Assembly (NCBI RefSeq): GCF_022690685.1
Contig: NZ_JALCYY010000017.1
Coordinates: 1 to 64,000 of the forward strand
Source of the DNA: Anaeromyxobacter terrae
Lineage (GTDB): Bacteria; Myxococcota; Myxococcia; Myxococcales; Anaeromyxobacteraceae
DNA: 64,000 nucleotides
Reading direction: 5' to 3'
Below the pieces are notes generated by a model. The model did not search any database. It had not been told where the DNA came from and saw nothing but the letters and a program-made list of their open reading frames with translations. The position numbers and the translations under genes were made by a program. The number at the start of each line of letters is the position of its first letter. Within the stretch, counting starts at the first letter, position 1. Positions 37,265 to 47,401 of this stretch are shown here, piece after piece.

Positions 37265-38863
37265 TCAGCGCTCGAACGCAACCCGGCCCCCGACCACCGT
37301 GTGCGTCACCTCGAGCCCCGGGAGCGCGCTCGCCGGCACCGCGAGCACGTCGCCCGCGAAGGCGGTGAGATCCGCGTCGTACCCCTCGCGGATCATCCCG
37401 CGGCGCCCCTCGGCGAAGGCCGCGTAGGCCGCGCCCGAGGTGAACGCCCGCAGCGCCTCCTCGCGGCCGATCCGCTCCTCCGGCAGGAACGGCGCGGCCG
37501 CGCCTGCGGCGAGGCGCGTCTCGGCCGCGGCGAGGCCCAGCCGCACGTCGGGGCTCTCGATGGGGAAGTCCGAGCCGAACGCGAGCGGCACGCCGGCGCG
37601 CAGCACCGTGCTCCAGGCGTAGGCGCCGGCGAGCCGCGGGCTGGCGACGCCGAGCCGGGCGGGGACCCAGGGCGCGTCGCTCGTCGCGTGCGAGGGCTGC
37701 ATCGACGCGATGACGCCGGCGGCTGCGAGCCGCGGCACGTCGGCGAGCCGCAGGATCTGGAGGTGCTCGATCCGCGGCCGGACCGCGCGCACCGCCCCGC
37801 GCTCGCCCGCGCCCTCGATGGCCGCGAGGGTCTCGGCGATGCCGCGATCGCCGATGGCGTGGATGGCCGGCTGGAAGCCGGCCTGGACGACCGCGCGGAT
37901 CTTCTCGCGCAGGAGCTCGGGCGCGGTGAGGAAGAGGCCGCGGTTGCCGGGATCGTCCGCGTAGTCCTCGTGCAGCGCCGCCCCCCGGCTGCCCAGCGCG
38001 CCGTCCGCGTAGATCTTCACGGCGCGCACCGTGAGCCGCCCCACCTCCGGCGTCGCCTTCCAGCGCGCCATCTGGGCGACCAGGCTCGACGGGGGTCCCT
38101 CCCCCTCGATCATGGCGTATACGCGGATCGGGAGCCGGTCCTCCGCCGCGAGCCGCCGGTACACGTCGAGCACGTCGGGCGTCACGCCTGCGTCGTGCGC
38201 GGCGGTGATGCCGAGCCGGACGAGCGCGTCGAGCCCGCGCCGGAGCGCCTCCGCGATCTCGGCGGGCGACGGCGCCGGGATCCGCTTCAGCACGAGGTCC
38301 ATCGCGGCGTCCACGAGGACGCCGCTGGGGTGGCCGCGCGCGTCGCGGACGAGCCTCCCTCCGGGCGGGTCCCGCGTGTCCGGCCCGATCCCCGCCGCGG
38401 CGAGCGCCGCGGCGTTCGCCCACCCCGCGTGGCCGTCGACGCGGACGAGGAAGACCGGGTGATCCGGGACGGCGCGCGAGAGCCTCGCCTCGGTCGGGAA
38501 CGCCTGCCCTGGCCAGCGGTTCTGATCCCAGCCCCGTCCGCGGATCCAGCTCCCCTTCGGCAGCGCCCGCGCTCGCTCCGCCGCGCGAGCGACGCACGCG
38601 TCCTCGCTCGCGACGCCCGAGCAGCTCACCTCGAGCTCGGCCCGCCCGAGCCCCATCACGTGACCGTGCGCGTCCACGAGGCCCGGCACCGCGCTCCCGA
38701 CCTCGATCCGCCGGGCGTCCGGTGCGGCGCGGGCCGCGCACGCCTCGACCGTGCCGACGCACGCGAAGCGCCCGTCTCGCACGAGCGCCGCCTGCGCCGC
38801 GGGCCGCGCCGGGTCGAGGGTGTGGAGGAGGCCGATGACGAGGAGCTCGGGCGCGGTGGCCAT
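37265..38863 (-). CDS. Amidohydrolase (amidohydrolase_3 / YtcJ type)
   Basis: 532 residues, metal-dependent hydrolase. Seen: VDAHGHVMGLG (metal His pair), the carboxylated-Lys candidate in VRAVKIYADGALGSRGA, HAIGDRGI, RIEHLQIL and GSDFPIESPDVRLG with the metal Asp. The pattern fits the YtcJ-like group, predicted amidases with unknown substrates. No signal peptide, so cytoplasmic. It stands alone, convergent with the NlpC-like gene. Confidence 0.9.
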   Translation of the reverse strand: MATAPELLVIGLLHTLDPARPAAQAALVRDGRFACVGTVEACAARAAPDARRIEVGSAVPGLVDAHGHVMGLGRAELEVSCSGVASEDACVARAAERARALPKGSWIRGRGWDQNRWPGQAFPTEARLSRAVPDHPVFLVRVDGHAGWANAAALAAAGIGPDTRDPPGGRLVRDARGHPSGVLVDAAMDLVLKRIPAPSPAEIAEALRRGLDALVRLGITAAHDAGVTPDVLDVYRRLAAEDRLPIRVYAMIEGEGPPSSLVAQMARWKATPEVGRLTVRAVKIYADGALGSRGAALHEDYADDPGNRGLFLTAPELLREKIRAVVQAGFQPAIHAIGDRGIAETLAAIEGAGERGAVRAVRPRIEHLQILRLADVPRLAAAGVIASMQPSHATSDAPWVPARLGVASPRLAGAYAWSTVLRAGVPLAFGSDFPIESPDVRLGLAAAETRLAAGAAAPFLPEERIGREEALRAFTSGAAYAAFAEGRRGMIREGYDADLTAFAGDVLAVPASALPGLEVTHTVVGGRVAFER

Positions 38864-38975
38864 GCCTCCGGCTCTCTAAACGGCCGCGCAGGATCCGGCA
38901 AGGGTCAACGAGCGGAGCGAGCCCGCCGGGGCGCCGCCGGGGGTGAGCGCGAATCGGGAACCGCCGTCGAGCGCG

Positions 38976-40184
38976 CTACGCGGCGCGGACCCCAGGAGGC
39001 GGCGCCACCCGCTCGGTGCGCTCCCACGTGGCGCGCTGCGTGCCGCGCACGAACCGCCAGAGCCCGACCGCCAGCGCGGCGTTCATCGTGACGAAGTAGT
39101 GCGCGAGCGACGCGACGCGGCGGAGCCTGCCCGTCGCCGCGCGCGGGCCCGCGAGCGCGAGGCCGTAGAAGAGGAGCTGGCCGAGGAGCAGCGCGCGGTA
39201 GAGCCAGGCGCCGGGCTGCGCCGCGAGCGGTACGGACAGGACGAGCGCCACCGCGAGGAGGAACGGCGTCGCCCAGCGCAGGAGCTTGTGCGAGACGAAC
39301 GAGAAGAACAGGAACCCGGTGCGCGGGTCGAGGAGGTCCGGCACGCGCGCGAGGGCCTGCCAGTCGCCCGCGCCGATGCGCGCGCGCCGCACGAACTCGC
39401 GCCCGGCGTCCTCGGTCGTCTCCTCGTGCGCGACCGCGTCGGGCTCGTAAGGCACCTTCCACCCGCGCACCGCGATCCGCACCGGGATGACGAAGTCGTC
39501 GATGATCGTGTCCGCCCGGATCGGGCTGAACAGGATGCGGCGGATCGCGTAGAGGCCGCCGTTCGCGCCCAGCACGGCGCCGTGCTTTCCTTCGTAGTAC
39601 TTGAGGACCGTCTCGTACTTCCAGTAGAGGCTCTCCTCGAACTCGGCGCGGGTCGGGTTGTAGAGCCGCAGCCGCCCGACCACGGCGCCGACGGCGGGGT
39701 CGCGGAAGCGGCGCACGAGCGCGCGCAGCGCGCCCGGCTCGACCATGACGTTGGCGTCGGTGAGGACGACGATGTCGCCGCGCGCGGCCGGGACGAGCTT
39801 CGAGATCGCGGCGGGCTTGCCGGCGCGCGGCGTGAGCTCGTGGACGGTCACGCGATCGCCCCCCGCCCCGCGCGCGATCTCGGCGGTGCGATCGGTGCAG
39901 CCGTCGCAGCCGACCACGATCTCGAGCCGGTCCGCCGGGTAGTCGAGCGCGAGGCAGTTCTCGATCTTGTGCCGGATGCACTTCTCCTCGTCGAACGCGG
40001 AGAAGACGATCGAGACGCGCGGCCATGCGTCGGTCTCGCGCCGAGCGCGCCGGTCCTCGCCGCCCGCGACGAAGCGCAGCGCCGACAACGCGTCGCGCGC
40101 GCCGTCCCAGACGAGGAGCACGAGGAAGTAGCCGAGGTAGCTGAACGCGACGAGACCGAGGCTGAGCCAGAGGAGGGTCGCCAT
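38976..40184 (-). CDS. Membrane glycosyltransferase, family 2
   Basis: 402 residues. One N-terminal membrane helix (about 3-25), a GT-A domain at about 55-290 and two to four C-terminal membrane segments. Catalytic features: VVGCDGCTDRTAEIA, the DXD-like TDANVM, the acceptor motif DDFVIPVR (ED/DD), and the QXXRW-like RRARIGAGDWQAL region. This is the architecture of processive or lipid-linked polysaccharide synthases. Product unknown. Confidence 0.9.
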   Translation of the reverse strand: MATLLWLSLGLVAFSYLGYFLVLLVWDGARDALSALRFVAGGEDRRARRETDAWPRVSIVFSAFDEEKCIRHKIENCLALDYPADRLEIVVGCDGCTDRTAEIARGAGGDRVTVHELTPRAGKPAAISKLVPAARGDIVVLTDANVMVEPGALRALVRRFRDPAVGAVVGRLRLYNPTRAEFEESLYWKYETVLKYYEGKHGAVLGANGGLYAIRRILFSPIRADTIIDDFVIPVRIAVRGWKVPYEPDAVAHEETTEDAGREFVRRARIGAGDWQALARVPDLLDPRTGFLFFSFVSHKLLRWATPFLLAVALVLSVPLAAQPGAWLYRALLLGQLLFYGLALAGPRAATGRLRRVASLAHYFVTMNAALAVGLWRFVRGTQRATWERTERVAPPPGVRAA

Positions 40185-40237
40185 CGGGCGTGGACAGGAG
40201 CAACCTGCGCGCCACGCCCGCGGACCTGCTCGGGGCG

Positions 40238-41878
40238 CTAGCCCCCGCCGACCGACTCCTCGTGCAGCGCGGGCTCGCGCGCGGGGTGCCGGGAGCCGTC
40301 GCTCGCGCCGGGGGGCGCGATCTGGGGCATCCCGGAGGTTGGGGCGACGTCGGGGATGCTCGCGGGCATGAGGGCGCTCGGCGCCAGTCCCCGCGCGGTC
40401 GCGGGTGCGCCGCCCAGCGAGGGGGCGGCCGGCGAGGCGCCCGCCTGGGGGGGCACGGGAGCCTGCGCTCCGCTCGCCCCATCGGGCGGTGCCGGCGTGG
40501 CTGGGCCCGGGGTCGCGGCGGGGGGCCGCTGGGCAATCGTCTTCCTCGCCGGTGGCGTGACGTTCCCAGGGGGTGACTCCCCGGGCGACGCGGCGGGCGG
40601 CCGCGTGGAGAGCGAATCGCGGAGCGCGCGCGCCGACTCGTGCCGCGGGTTCGCGGCGAGGAGGCGATCGAGGGTGCCGCGCGCCTCGTCGGTCCGGCCG
40701 AGCGCCGCCTGCGTGACGGCGAGCAGGTGGCGCGCGCGCAGGAGCTCGGGGCTCCGCGCCGAGAGCGCGGTCAGCTTCACGACCGCCCGCTCCTGCGCCG
40801 CCCGGTGCGCCTCCGTCGCGTCGAGCGCCGCGTCGACGAGCTCGATCCACGGGTCGCGATCGTCAGCGGTGCCCGCGGTGCGCGCGAGCGCGAGCGCGGC
40901 GGCGCGCTCACCGGCGGCGAGGTGGACGGCCGCGAGCGCGCGCACGAGCGCGGGATCGCCCCGCAGCTCCGCCTCGAGCGGCGTGAGCGCGCTGCGGGCC
41001 GACGCCACGAGCGAACGCGCGCGCTCGTCGAGGGCGCGAACCTCCGCCTCGAGCTTGCTCGCGGCACCCGAGGCGGCGCGCTCCGCCTCCTCCCAGCCCG
41101 GGGGCTGCTCGCGCAGGAGCCGCTCGCGCTCGACCTGCCGCGCGCCGCGCGCCGCCGCGAGCGCTCGCGAGCGCTCCGCGACCGCGGTCGCCTGCATCGC
41201 CTGGACGAGCGCGCGATCCGCGATCGCCGCGTGCAGCCTCGGGGCGCGCCGGAGGGCGTCGTCGAGGCGCGCGACCGCCTCGTCGAGGCTGTGGGTGTCG
41301 TCGAGGGCGAGGAGCGCGAGCCCCTCGGCGCGAGCGCCCGCCGCGCCCGGAGCGACGCGGCCGCGCAGGAGGAAGAAGCCACCCGCGGCGAGCACGACGA
41401 GGCCGAGGGCCACGGCGGGCACGAGCCAGCGCAGGCGCGCGCTCCAGCGGAGCCGCGACTCGAAGGCGCCGACCGTGTCGCGGCGCAGGACGGGGTGGGC
41501 GCGCACGGAGGTGGGGCCCGGCGTGGGGCGGTAGACGGCCGGGCTCGTGCCGCGCGCGTACCGCGGGTCTTGCGCGGGCGCGCGAGGCCCGGACGACTCG
41601 GCCCGCGAAGACGGCGGCGGCACGGCGCCCGCCGCGACGGAGTCGGGCGTCGGCGGATCGAGCGTTGCGCCCGAGGCGGGCGCGACGGCGAGCTCGAGCT
41701 CGGCGGGAGTGAGCGCGGGCCCGACCGATGCCGCCCGCGTCTCGGCGGCCTCCGGCGCGGGTGGGCGCGCCGTGAACACGTGATCGCAGCGAGTGCACTG
41801 GACCGGGGAGCCGTCGGGCGCGAGCAGCGTCTCGTCGAGCTCGTACAGCGTCGAGCAGCGTTCACAGCGGATGACCAA
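40238..41878 (-). CDS. MJ0042 zinc-ribbon / membrane / TPR protein
   Basis: 546 residues. The N-terminus is an MJ0042-type zinc ribbon (CERC...CTRC at about 5-33), typical of Myxococcota regulators and motility proteins. A Pro/Ala-rich stretch follows, then one membrane helix near 150-170, a helical TPR-like region to about 440, and a Pro-rich C-terminal tail. I start at the TTG at 41878, placed 8 nt after GGAGG; no ATG or GTG in frame gives a complete zinc ribbon. Possibly a scaffold linking cytoplasm and periplasm; function unknown. Confidence 0.85.
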   Translation of the reverse strand: MVIRCERCSTLYELDETLLAPDGSPVQCTRCDHVFTARPPAPEAAETRAASVGPALTPAELELAVAPASGATLDPPTPDSVAAGAVPPPSSRAESSGPRAPAQDPRYARGTSPAVYRPTPGPTSVRAHPVLRRDTVGAFESRLRWSARLRWLVPAVALGLVVLAAGGFFLLRGRVAPGAAGARAEGLALLALDDTHSLDEAVARLDDALRRAPRLHAAIADRALVQAMQATAVAERSRALAAARGARQVERERLLREQPPGWEEAERAASGAASKLEAEVRALDERARSLVASARSALTPLEAELRGDPALVRALAAVHLAAGERAAALALARTAGTADDRDPWIELVDAALDATEAHRAAQERAVVKLTALSARSPELLRARHLLAVTQAALGRTDEARGTLDRLLAANPRHESARALRDSLSTRPPAASPGESPPGNVTPPARKTIAQRPPAATPGPATPAPPDGASGAQAPVPPQAGASPAAPSLGGAPATARGLAPSALMPASIPDVAPTSGMPQIAPPGASDGSRHPAREPALHEESVGGG

Positions 41879-41931
41879 AGCAAATCCTCCCGTCGGCGCG
41901 CGACAGGGTACCCCAGCTCCCCGCCAGGTCG

Positions 41932-42330
41932 CTACGGCTCCACGACGAGCGCCTCTCGCGCCTGGGCGAGCCGCCCCGGCCCGACCCCGCGCACGCGCAG
42001 GAGCGACTCGACGTCCGGGTACGGGCCGTTCCGCTCTCGGTCGGCGACCACCTCGGCGGCGAGCCGCCGGGAGAGGCCGGGGACGAAGGCGAGCTCGCGG
42101 GCGGAGGCGCGGTTCGGATCCACCCGGGCCCCGAGCGCGAGCCGCTCCTCGGAGGCGAGCGGCCGGGCGGCCCCGAGGTCCGCGGCGCAGCCCACCCAGT
42201 GGCGCGGGAACCGGCCGCGGCCGGAGGGCACGCAGGGGGTCGGGACGGCCGGAGTCTCGAGCAGATCTCGCAGCGGCGCGGCCGCGAGCGCGGCGGCGAG
42301 GGCGAGGAGCAGCGCGATCCGGCGGGCCAT
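41932..42330 (-). CDS. ComEA-like helix-hairpin-helix protein
   Basis: 132 residues with a signal peptide or anchor (1-18) and a C-terminal double helix-hairpin-helix: [33 protein letters not shown] and [19 protein letters not shown] (given here as two parts). This is the DNA-binding domain of ComEA, the periplasmic receptor for transforming DNA. Two cysteines (PTPCVP, WVGCAAD) may pair. It lies 53 nt upstream of the MJ0042 gene on the same strand. Confidence 0.85.
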   Translation of the reverse strand: MARRIALLLALAAALAAAPLRDLLETPAVPTPCVPSGRGRFPRHWVGCAADLGAARPLASEERLALGARVDPNRASARELAFVPGLSRRLAAEVVADRERNGPYPDVESLLRVRGVGPGRLAQAREALVVEP

Positions 42331-42471
42331 GCACCGCGCCCGAGCAAGAGCCGCGCCGATGTGCGGTCCGCGCGCACCCACCCTCCCCTCGCGTCCCGGA
42401 CGCGCCACGCAGGGGGCGTCCGCCGACCGTCGCCGGGACAAGCGCGTCCCCACCGTGTAGGGAAGCCCTCC

Positions 42472-44067
42472 ATGAGCCATGGCGCGAGCGGCGGCAGGGT
42501 CCTGCAGCACGTCCTCCTCGACGGCGACACCCTCACGCTGGAGGAGGTCCAGGCGGTCGCCCTCGGCCGGGCGCGGGCGGAGCTCTCCCCCGACGCGCGC
42601 GAGCGGGTCCGGCGCGCCCGCGCGCTCGTCGAGGCGCGGCTCGAGGACGGCGAGCCGCACTACGGCATCAACACCGGGTTCGGGACGCTCGCGGAGGTGC
42701 GCATCGACCGCGCCGACCTGGAGCGGCTCCAGCGGAACCTCGTCCTCTCCCACGCGGCCGGCGTCGGCGCGCCGCTCCCGATCGTCGAGGCGCGGGCCCT
42801 CATGCTGCTCCGCGCGAACGTGCTCGCGAAGGGAGTCTCCGGGATCCGCGAGGAGACGCTCGATCTCCTGCTCGCGCTCCTCGATCGCGGCGTCGTGCCG
42901 GTCGTGCCGGAGCGCGGCTCGGTGGGCGCGTCCGGCGACCTCGCGCCGCTCGCGCACCTCGCGCTGCTGCTCATCGGCGAGGGCGAGGCGTTCCTTCTTG
43001 CTGGGGGGCGCGATGACGCTGCGCCCCCCAGGCCCCCGCTCCCCCACCCTGGCGCCTTCGCAGAGCGCGTGCCCTCGCGCGAGGCGCTGCGCCGGGTGGG
43101 GCTCGCGCCCGCCGTGCTTCAGGCGAAGGAGGGCCTCGCGCTCGTGAACGGGACGCAGGCGATGGCGGCGCTGGGGTCGCTCGCGGTGCTCCGCGCCGAG
43201 CGGCTCGCGGCGCTCGCCGACCTCGCCGGCGCGATGACGCTCGAGGGGCTGCTCGGCTCGCATCGGCCCTTCGCGCCCGAGATCCAGGCGGTGCGCGGCC
43301 AGCCGGGCCAGATCGCGGCGGCGGCGCGGCTGCGCGAGCTGCTCGCGGGATCCGAGCTCAACGCCTCGCACCAGGGGCCGGGCTGCCACAAGGTGCAGGA
43401 CCCCTACTCGCTCCGCTGCATGCCGCAGGTGCACGGCGCGGCGCGCGACGGGATCGGCTTCTGCCGCGCCACGCTCGCGGCCGAGGTGAACGCGGCGACG
43501 GACAACCCGCTCGTCTTCCCGGACTCGGGCGAGATCGTCTCCGGCGGCAACTTCCACGGCCAGCCGGTCGCGCTCGCGCTCGACGTCCTCGCCGTGGCCG
43601 CCTCGCACCTCGCGGCGATCTCCGAGCGGCGCGTCGAGCAGCTCGTGAACCCCTCGCTCTCGGGGCTGCCTCCCTTCCTCGCGCCGCGGCACGGCCTCAA
43701 CTCCGGGTTCATGATCGCCCAGGTCACGAGCGCCGCGCTCGTCTCGGAGAACAAGGTCCTCGCCCACCCCGCCTCGGTGGACTCGATCCCCTCGTCGGCC
43801 GGGCGCGAGGATCACGTCTCCATGGGCATGACCGCGGCGCTCAAGGCGAGGCAGGTCGTCGAGAACGTCCGGACCTGCCTCGCGATCGAGCTGCTCGTCG
43901 CGGCGCAGGCCATCGATCTGCGCGCGCCGCTCCGGCCCTCCGTGAAGGTGGCGGAGGCGCACCGCCGGATCCGGGCGGTCGTCCCCCGGCTCGACGAGGA
44001 CCGCGAGCTGCATTGCGACATCGAGGCGGTCTGCCGGCTCGTGGACGACGGCCAGCTCGACCTCTGA
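42472..44067 (+). CDS. hutH: Histidine ammonia-lyase
   Basis: First step of histidine degradation, deaminating histidine to urocanate. 531 residues. The MIO prosthetic group forms from Ala153-Ser154-Gly155 in [22 protein letters not shown] with the catalytic Tyr and the sequence [12 protein letters not shown] are present. A ~15-residue Pro/Asp-rich insertion (about 182-197) makes it longer than the usual 505-510. It is not with hutU and hutI but 25 kb away. Confidence 0.96.
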   Translation: MSHGASGGRVLQHVLLDGDTLTLEEVQAVALGRARAELSPDARERVRRARALVEARLEDGEPHYGINTGFGTLAEVRIDRADLERLQRNLVLSHAAGVGAPLPIVEARALMLLRANVLAKGVSGIREETLDLLLALLDRGVVPVVPERGSVGASGDLAPLAHLALLLIGEGEAFLLAGGRDDAAPPRPPLPHPGAFAERVPSREALRRVGLAPAVLQAKEGLALVNGTQAMAALGSLAVLRAERLAALADLAGAMTLEGLLGSHRPFAPEIQAVRGQPGQIAAAARLRELLAGSELNASHQGPGCHKVQDPYSLRCMPQVHGAARDGIGFCRATLAAEVNAATDNPLVFPDSGEIVSGGNFHGQPVALALDVLAVAASHLAAISERRVEQLVNPSLSGLPPFLAPRHGLNSGFMIAQVTSAALVSENKVLAHPASVDSIPSSAGREDHVSMGMTAALKARQVVENVRTCLAIELLVAAQAIDLRAPLRPSVKVAEAHRRIRAVVPRLDEDRELHCDIEAVCRLVDDGQLDL

Positions 44068-44087
44068 CCAAAGCTGCGCTCTTCGAG

Positions 44088-44142
44088 GAGGGGACGCCTG
44101 CGCCGCGTCCCCTCCCGGATCGCTGCCTCGGTGGGCCGAGGC
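44088..44142. terminator. Two hairpins between convergent genes
   Basis: GAGGGGACGC / GCGTCCCCTC (44088-44114) and GCCTCGG / CCGAGGC (44125-44142) fill the gap between hutH and the convergent gene. No T tract, but a bidirectional terminator is likely. Confidence 0.55.
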
Positions 44143-44146
44143 CCCT

Positions 44147-44842
44147 CTACTTCCGCCCCTCGCCGCCCGGCGCGGTCGTTCCGCCCTGGGTCGAGGTCCC
44201 GGGCGCCGGCCCCGCCGGCGTCCCGCTCGGCGTCGTCGTCGAGCCGGGAGGCGTCGAGCTCCCCGGCGGCGGCGTGAGCTCCGCGCCCTTGCCGCTCCGG
44301 GCCGCACCGTCCTCGCGGACCTCGATCCGCTTCGCGACGGAGACGCCCGCCTTTGGATCGAACGACACGCGGACCTGGTCGCCGCGCTTCAGCTGCGCGA
44401 CGCTCTTCCGCCCCGCGCCGCGCACCTCGGTCTTGCCGGTGACCTGGATGTCCCGCATCCCGTCGGGCGCCTGGATCGTGAGCCGGTTCTTCCCGGTGCT
44501 CACGATCTCCCCGCTGAGGATCGGCTGCTCTGCGCGCGCGTGCGGCTGGGTCACGCTCGCGCCCTCCTCCTGCTGCGGCGTCTTCGGCGTCTTGCGCTTC
44601 TGGGCGGAGGCCTGGCCCGTGCTCTCCGTCTCCACGCCGGACGGCGTCCCGTAGCCGTAGCCCTTCATGCTCCCGGGCTCCGCCTTCTGGGTGTCGGCGT
44701 CCTTCGCGCCCTTCGCCTTCTCCTCTCCCGGCTGCTCCTGCTGCTTCGTCTCGGACTTCTGCTGCGACTGCGACTTCGTCTCCTGCGCCGCCGCGGGCCC
44801 TGCGAGGAGCACCGCCGCGAGCGCGATCGTCCTGAGCTGCAT
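44147..44842 (-). CDS. Secreted low-complexity protein with a small OB-like domain
   Basis: 231 residues, signal peptide 1-19 (AAAQE). Residues 20-100 are Gln/Lys/Glu-rich and disordered; residues ~105-185 form a beta-rich module (LSGEIVSTGKNRLTIQAPDG... VSFDPKAGVSVAKRIEV) resembling DUF5666-type domains; the tail is Pro/Gly/Thr-rich. Function unknown. It follows the fdh operon by 84 nt on the same strand but is not a known part of such operons. Confidence 0.75.
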   Translation of the reverse strand: MQLRTIALAAVLLAGPAAAQETKSQSQQKSETKQQEQPGEEKAKGAKDADTQKAEPGSMKGYGYGTPSGVETESTGQASAQKRKTPKTPQQEEGASVTQPHARAEQPILSGEIVSTGKNRLTIQAPDGMRDIQVTGKTEVRGAGRKSVAQLKRGDQVRVSFDPKAGVSVAKRIEVREDGAARSGKGAELTPPPGSSTPPGSTTTPSGTPAGPAPGTSTQGGTTAPGGEGRK

Positions 44843-44926
44843 GACTTCTCCTCCCTCCGGAAAAGGTGACGACCGGCGGCGCGCGACGCCAGCCCGCTCG
44901 GCCGCAAGGCAGGACTCCGCCGCGGG

Positions 44927-45799
44927 TCAGGCTCGCTCGCCGCCCGGCGCGAGCGGGTTCGCCCCCGCGCGCAGGAACCCGCGCTCGCCCACGAGGAGAT
45001 CGAGCACCAGCGACGCGGCGTCGTCGGCCACCACGTCCGCGCCGTGCGCCTCGGCGAGATCGAAGACCTTGAGGTAGGCGCGACAGCCCTCGCACGCCTC
45101 GGCGGCGACGCCGCGCGGGCCGTCCTCGACGCTGAGATACGAGAGCTTTCCCGCCTCGCGGCACACCGCGCACTGGGCGCGGGGCAGGTGCCACTCCGCG
45201 CTGCAGAGGCCGCACACGACGTAGCGTACGCGCGCGTCGCCGAGGACCACGCTCGCGACCGGGGTCCCGCCGCAGACCGGGCAGGCGGCGCCGCCCGGCG
45301 CGACCGCCGTCGGCTCGACCGCGGCGGCGAGGCGGGTGAGGTGCGCCTGGAGCGCCCCGCCCACGAACGGCGCCGCGGCGAGGTCGGCCGGCGCGCCGGC
45401 GAGCAGGTCGTCCGCGAGCGCCTCGATCACGTCGGGCGGCGCGGCCTCGAGCCGGGCGATCGCGTCGGCGGCCGCGGCCGGGAGCGCGCCGTCTCGCGCG
45501 GAAGCCAGCACGACGCGGAGCATGGCGCGCCACGACGGATCGCGCCGCGCGGCGGCCTCCGCGAGCGGCGATCCGCCTCCGCCCGCCGGACGAGGCGCCG
45601 CGCCCGGGCGGACCTCCCGCAGCGCCCGGTCCTGGCCGCGCGCGATACGGGCGAGGAACCGGAGCCAGTCGCCCGCGGCGTGATCCTTCGCGAGCGCCTC
45701 GAGGCGCTCGGCCCGGGTGCGGAAGACGAGCGCCGGCTCCGGCAGCCGGAGCGGCGGCGGCGCATCGCCCGGCGTGATCGGGAGCGCGGTGGAGCTCAA
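44927..45799 (-). CDS. fdhE: Formate dehydrogenase accessory protein FdhE
   Basis: 290 residues with the rubredoxin-like FdhE C-terminus: four CxxC pairs (CPVCGG, CGLCSAEW, CAVCREAG, CEGCRAY) at about 180-265. FdhE is needed for formate dehydrogenase maturation in the cytoplasm before Tat export. The TTG at 45799 overlaps the fdoI stop (TTGA) and is preceded by GGAGA, which is why I chose it. It completes fdoG-fdoH-fdoI-fdhE. Confidence 0.9.
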   Translation of the reverse strand: MSSTALPITPGDAPPPLRLPEPALVFRTRAERLEALAKDHAAGDWLRFLARIARGQDRALREVRPGAAPRPAGGGGSPLAEAAARRDPSWRAMLRVVLASARDGALPAAAADAIARLEAAPPDVIEALADDLLAGAPADLAAAPFVGGALQAHLTRLAAAVEPTAVAPGGAACPVCGGTPVASVVLGDARVRYVVCGLCSAEWHLPRAQCAVCREAGKLSYLSVEDGPRGVAAEACEGCRAYLKVFDLAEAHGADVVADDAASLVLDLLVGERGFLRAGANPLAPGGERA

Positions 45800-46515
45800 C
45801 GCACCGTCTCCTTGCGCGCGACCCTGTCGTACCAGCCGGGGTGGTGGTAGCGGGCCCAGCGGCGCGAGACCCAGCCCTGCGTCATGGCCCGCATCGATCC
45901 GCGCGTCCAGACCGCCGCGTAGATGTGGATCCCGATCCCGACGAACATGATGAAGGCGAAGATCACGTGGATCACCGCCGCGATGCGCCGGCCGAGGAGC
46001 GGGACCGCCGGGGCGATGTACGGGCGCCAGATGAAGATGCCGGTCACGAGCAGGCCGACGACCATGATGATCATCGACCAGTACATCGCCTTCTGCCCGG
46101 CGTTGTACTTGCCCTCTACGCGCGCCTCCTCGCGCCCGTTCATGTACGCGAACATGCGGCGCAGCCAGAGCCGATCCGCGGCGGAGAACAGGTTCTCGCG
46201 CCAGAGCCGCGCCGCGTACGCGAAGAACAGGATCCCGAGCGCGACGCCGATGAACGGGTGCAGGATCCGCATGAACGTCGGCGTCCCGAACAGGAACGAG
46301 ATCCAGTAGAAGAACGGGTGGAACAGCGCGAGGCCGGAGAGGAACAGCACGGTATACGCGAGCGCCACCGCCCAGTGCGTGAGCCGCTCGCCGGTGGAGT
46401 AGCGCTGCACCGCGTCCGGCGGGCGCGTCGTCGCGAACTCGTGGCGCGGGGCCCGCTCGGGAGGCCGGGCCCCCACGGGCGTGGACGTCACGGAACGCTG
46501 CGTCTCGTTCGCCAT
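45796..46515 (-). CDS. fdoI: Formate dehydrogenase cytochrome b subunit (gamma)
   Basis: 239 residues, four membrane helices. The histidines expected to ligate two b haems are visible (ERLTHWAVALAY, RILHPFIG, GIGIHIYAAVW). The subunit passes electrons from the Fe-S subunit to quinone. Start ATG at 46515, 3 nt after fdoH. The ~40-residue hydrophilic N-terminal extension is longer than in E. coli. Confidence 0.94.
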   Translation of the reverse strand: MANETQRSVTSTPVGARPPERAPRHEFATTRPPDAVQRYSTGERLTHWAVALAYTVLFLSGLALFHPFFYWISFLFGTPTFMRILHPFIGVALGILFFAYAARLWRENLFSAADRLWLRRMFAYMNGREEARVEGKYNAGQKAMYWSMIIMVVGLLVTGIFIWRPYIAPAVPLLGRRIAAVIHVIFAFIMFVGIGIHIYAAVWTRGSMRAMTQGWVSRRWARYHHPGWYDRVARKETVR

Positions 46516-46518
46516 GGC

Positions 46519-47391
46519 CTACTCCCCCTCGCGCGGCGGCAGGGCGTCCGGATCGACCGGCCCGACCTTCATCCAGTGGAAGAATCCGGCGACCACGACG
46601 GACACCATCGTGAGCACGCCGAGCGTACGGGCGAAGCCGCTGCGCCAGAGGCCGACGAGCGGCGAGATGCTCGCCTCGCGCGGCATCCGGTACAGCGCCG
46701 GATCGCCGTGCGGCATCACGTATACGACGTGCGTCCCGCCCACCCCCGAGGGATCGTACACGGCCGCCTTGTCGAAGCCGCGCTCCTTCAGATCCACGAG
46801 CCGCGCGTTCGCGATGTCGATCATGTCCTCCTTCGTCCCGAAGCTGAGCGCCTGGGTCGGACAGGTCTTGATGCAGGCCGGCTCGAGCCCGACCCCGACG
46901 CGGTCGGAGCAGAGCGTGCACTTGTAGGCCTTGCCGTCCGTCACGCCGTAGCGCGGGATGTTGAACGGGCAGCCGGTCTGGCAGTAGCCACAGCCGATGC
47001 AGTTGTCCTGCTGGAAGTCGACGATGCCGTTCGAGTACTGCACGATCGCGCCCGGCGCGGGACACGCCTTCAGGCAGCCGGGGTCCGCGCAGTGGAGGCA
47101 CCCGTCCTTCACGATGAGCCACTGCAGGCCCTTGTCCGCGAGCTCCTCCTCGTAGAAGCGCATCACCGTCCAGGAGCGGTCGGTGAGCTCGATGGGGTTG
47201 TTGTACGTGCCGTTCGTGAGGCCGACCTCGTCGCGGAGGTCGTTCCACTCCATGCACGCGGCCTGGCAGGCCTTGCAGCCGATGCAGCGCGAGATGTCGA
47301 TGAGCTTCGCGACCTCGGTGTGCTTGCGCACGTCGGGAGCCCGCGTCTGGCTCGCGGAACGGCGGCGGATGTCGAGCGATTCGAGCGCCAT
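46519..47391 (-). CDS. fdoH: Formate dehydrogenase iron-sulfur subunit (beta)
   Basis: 290 residues. Four [4Fe-4S] clusters are encoded by [35 protein letters not shown] and CTLCSDR...CIKTC. A single C-terminal membrane helix (about 252-272, [17 protein letters not shown]) anchors it on the periplasmic side, as in FdnH. It lies 10 nt after fdoG. Confidence 0.96.
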   Translation of the reverse strand: MALESLDIRRRSASQTRAPDVRKHTEVAKLIDISRCIGCKACQAACMEWNDLRDEVGLTNGTYNNPIELTDRSWTVMRFYEEELADKGLQWLIVKDGCLHCADPGCLKACPAPGAIVQYSNGIVDFQQDNCIGCGYCQTGCPFNIPRYGVTDGKAYKCTLCSDRVGVGLEPACIKTCPTQALSFGTKEDMIDIANARLVDLKERGFDKAAVYDPSGVGGTHVVYVMPHGDPALYRMPREASISPLVGLWRSGFARTLGVLTMVSVVVAGFFHWMKVGPVDPDALPPREGE

Positions 47392-47401
47392 GGCCGCCTC
47401 C

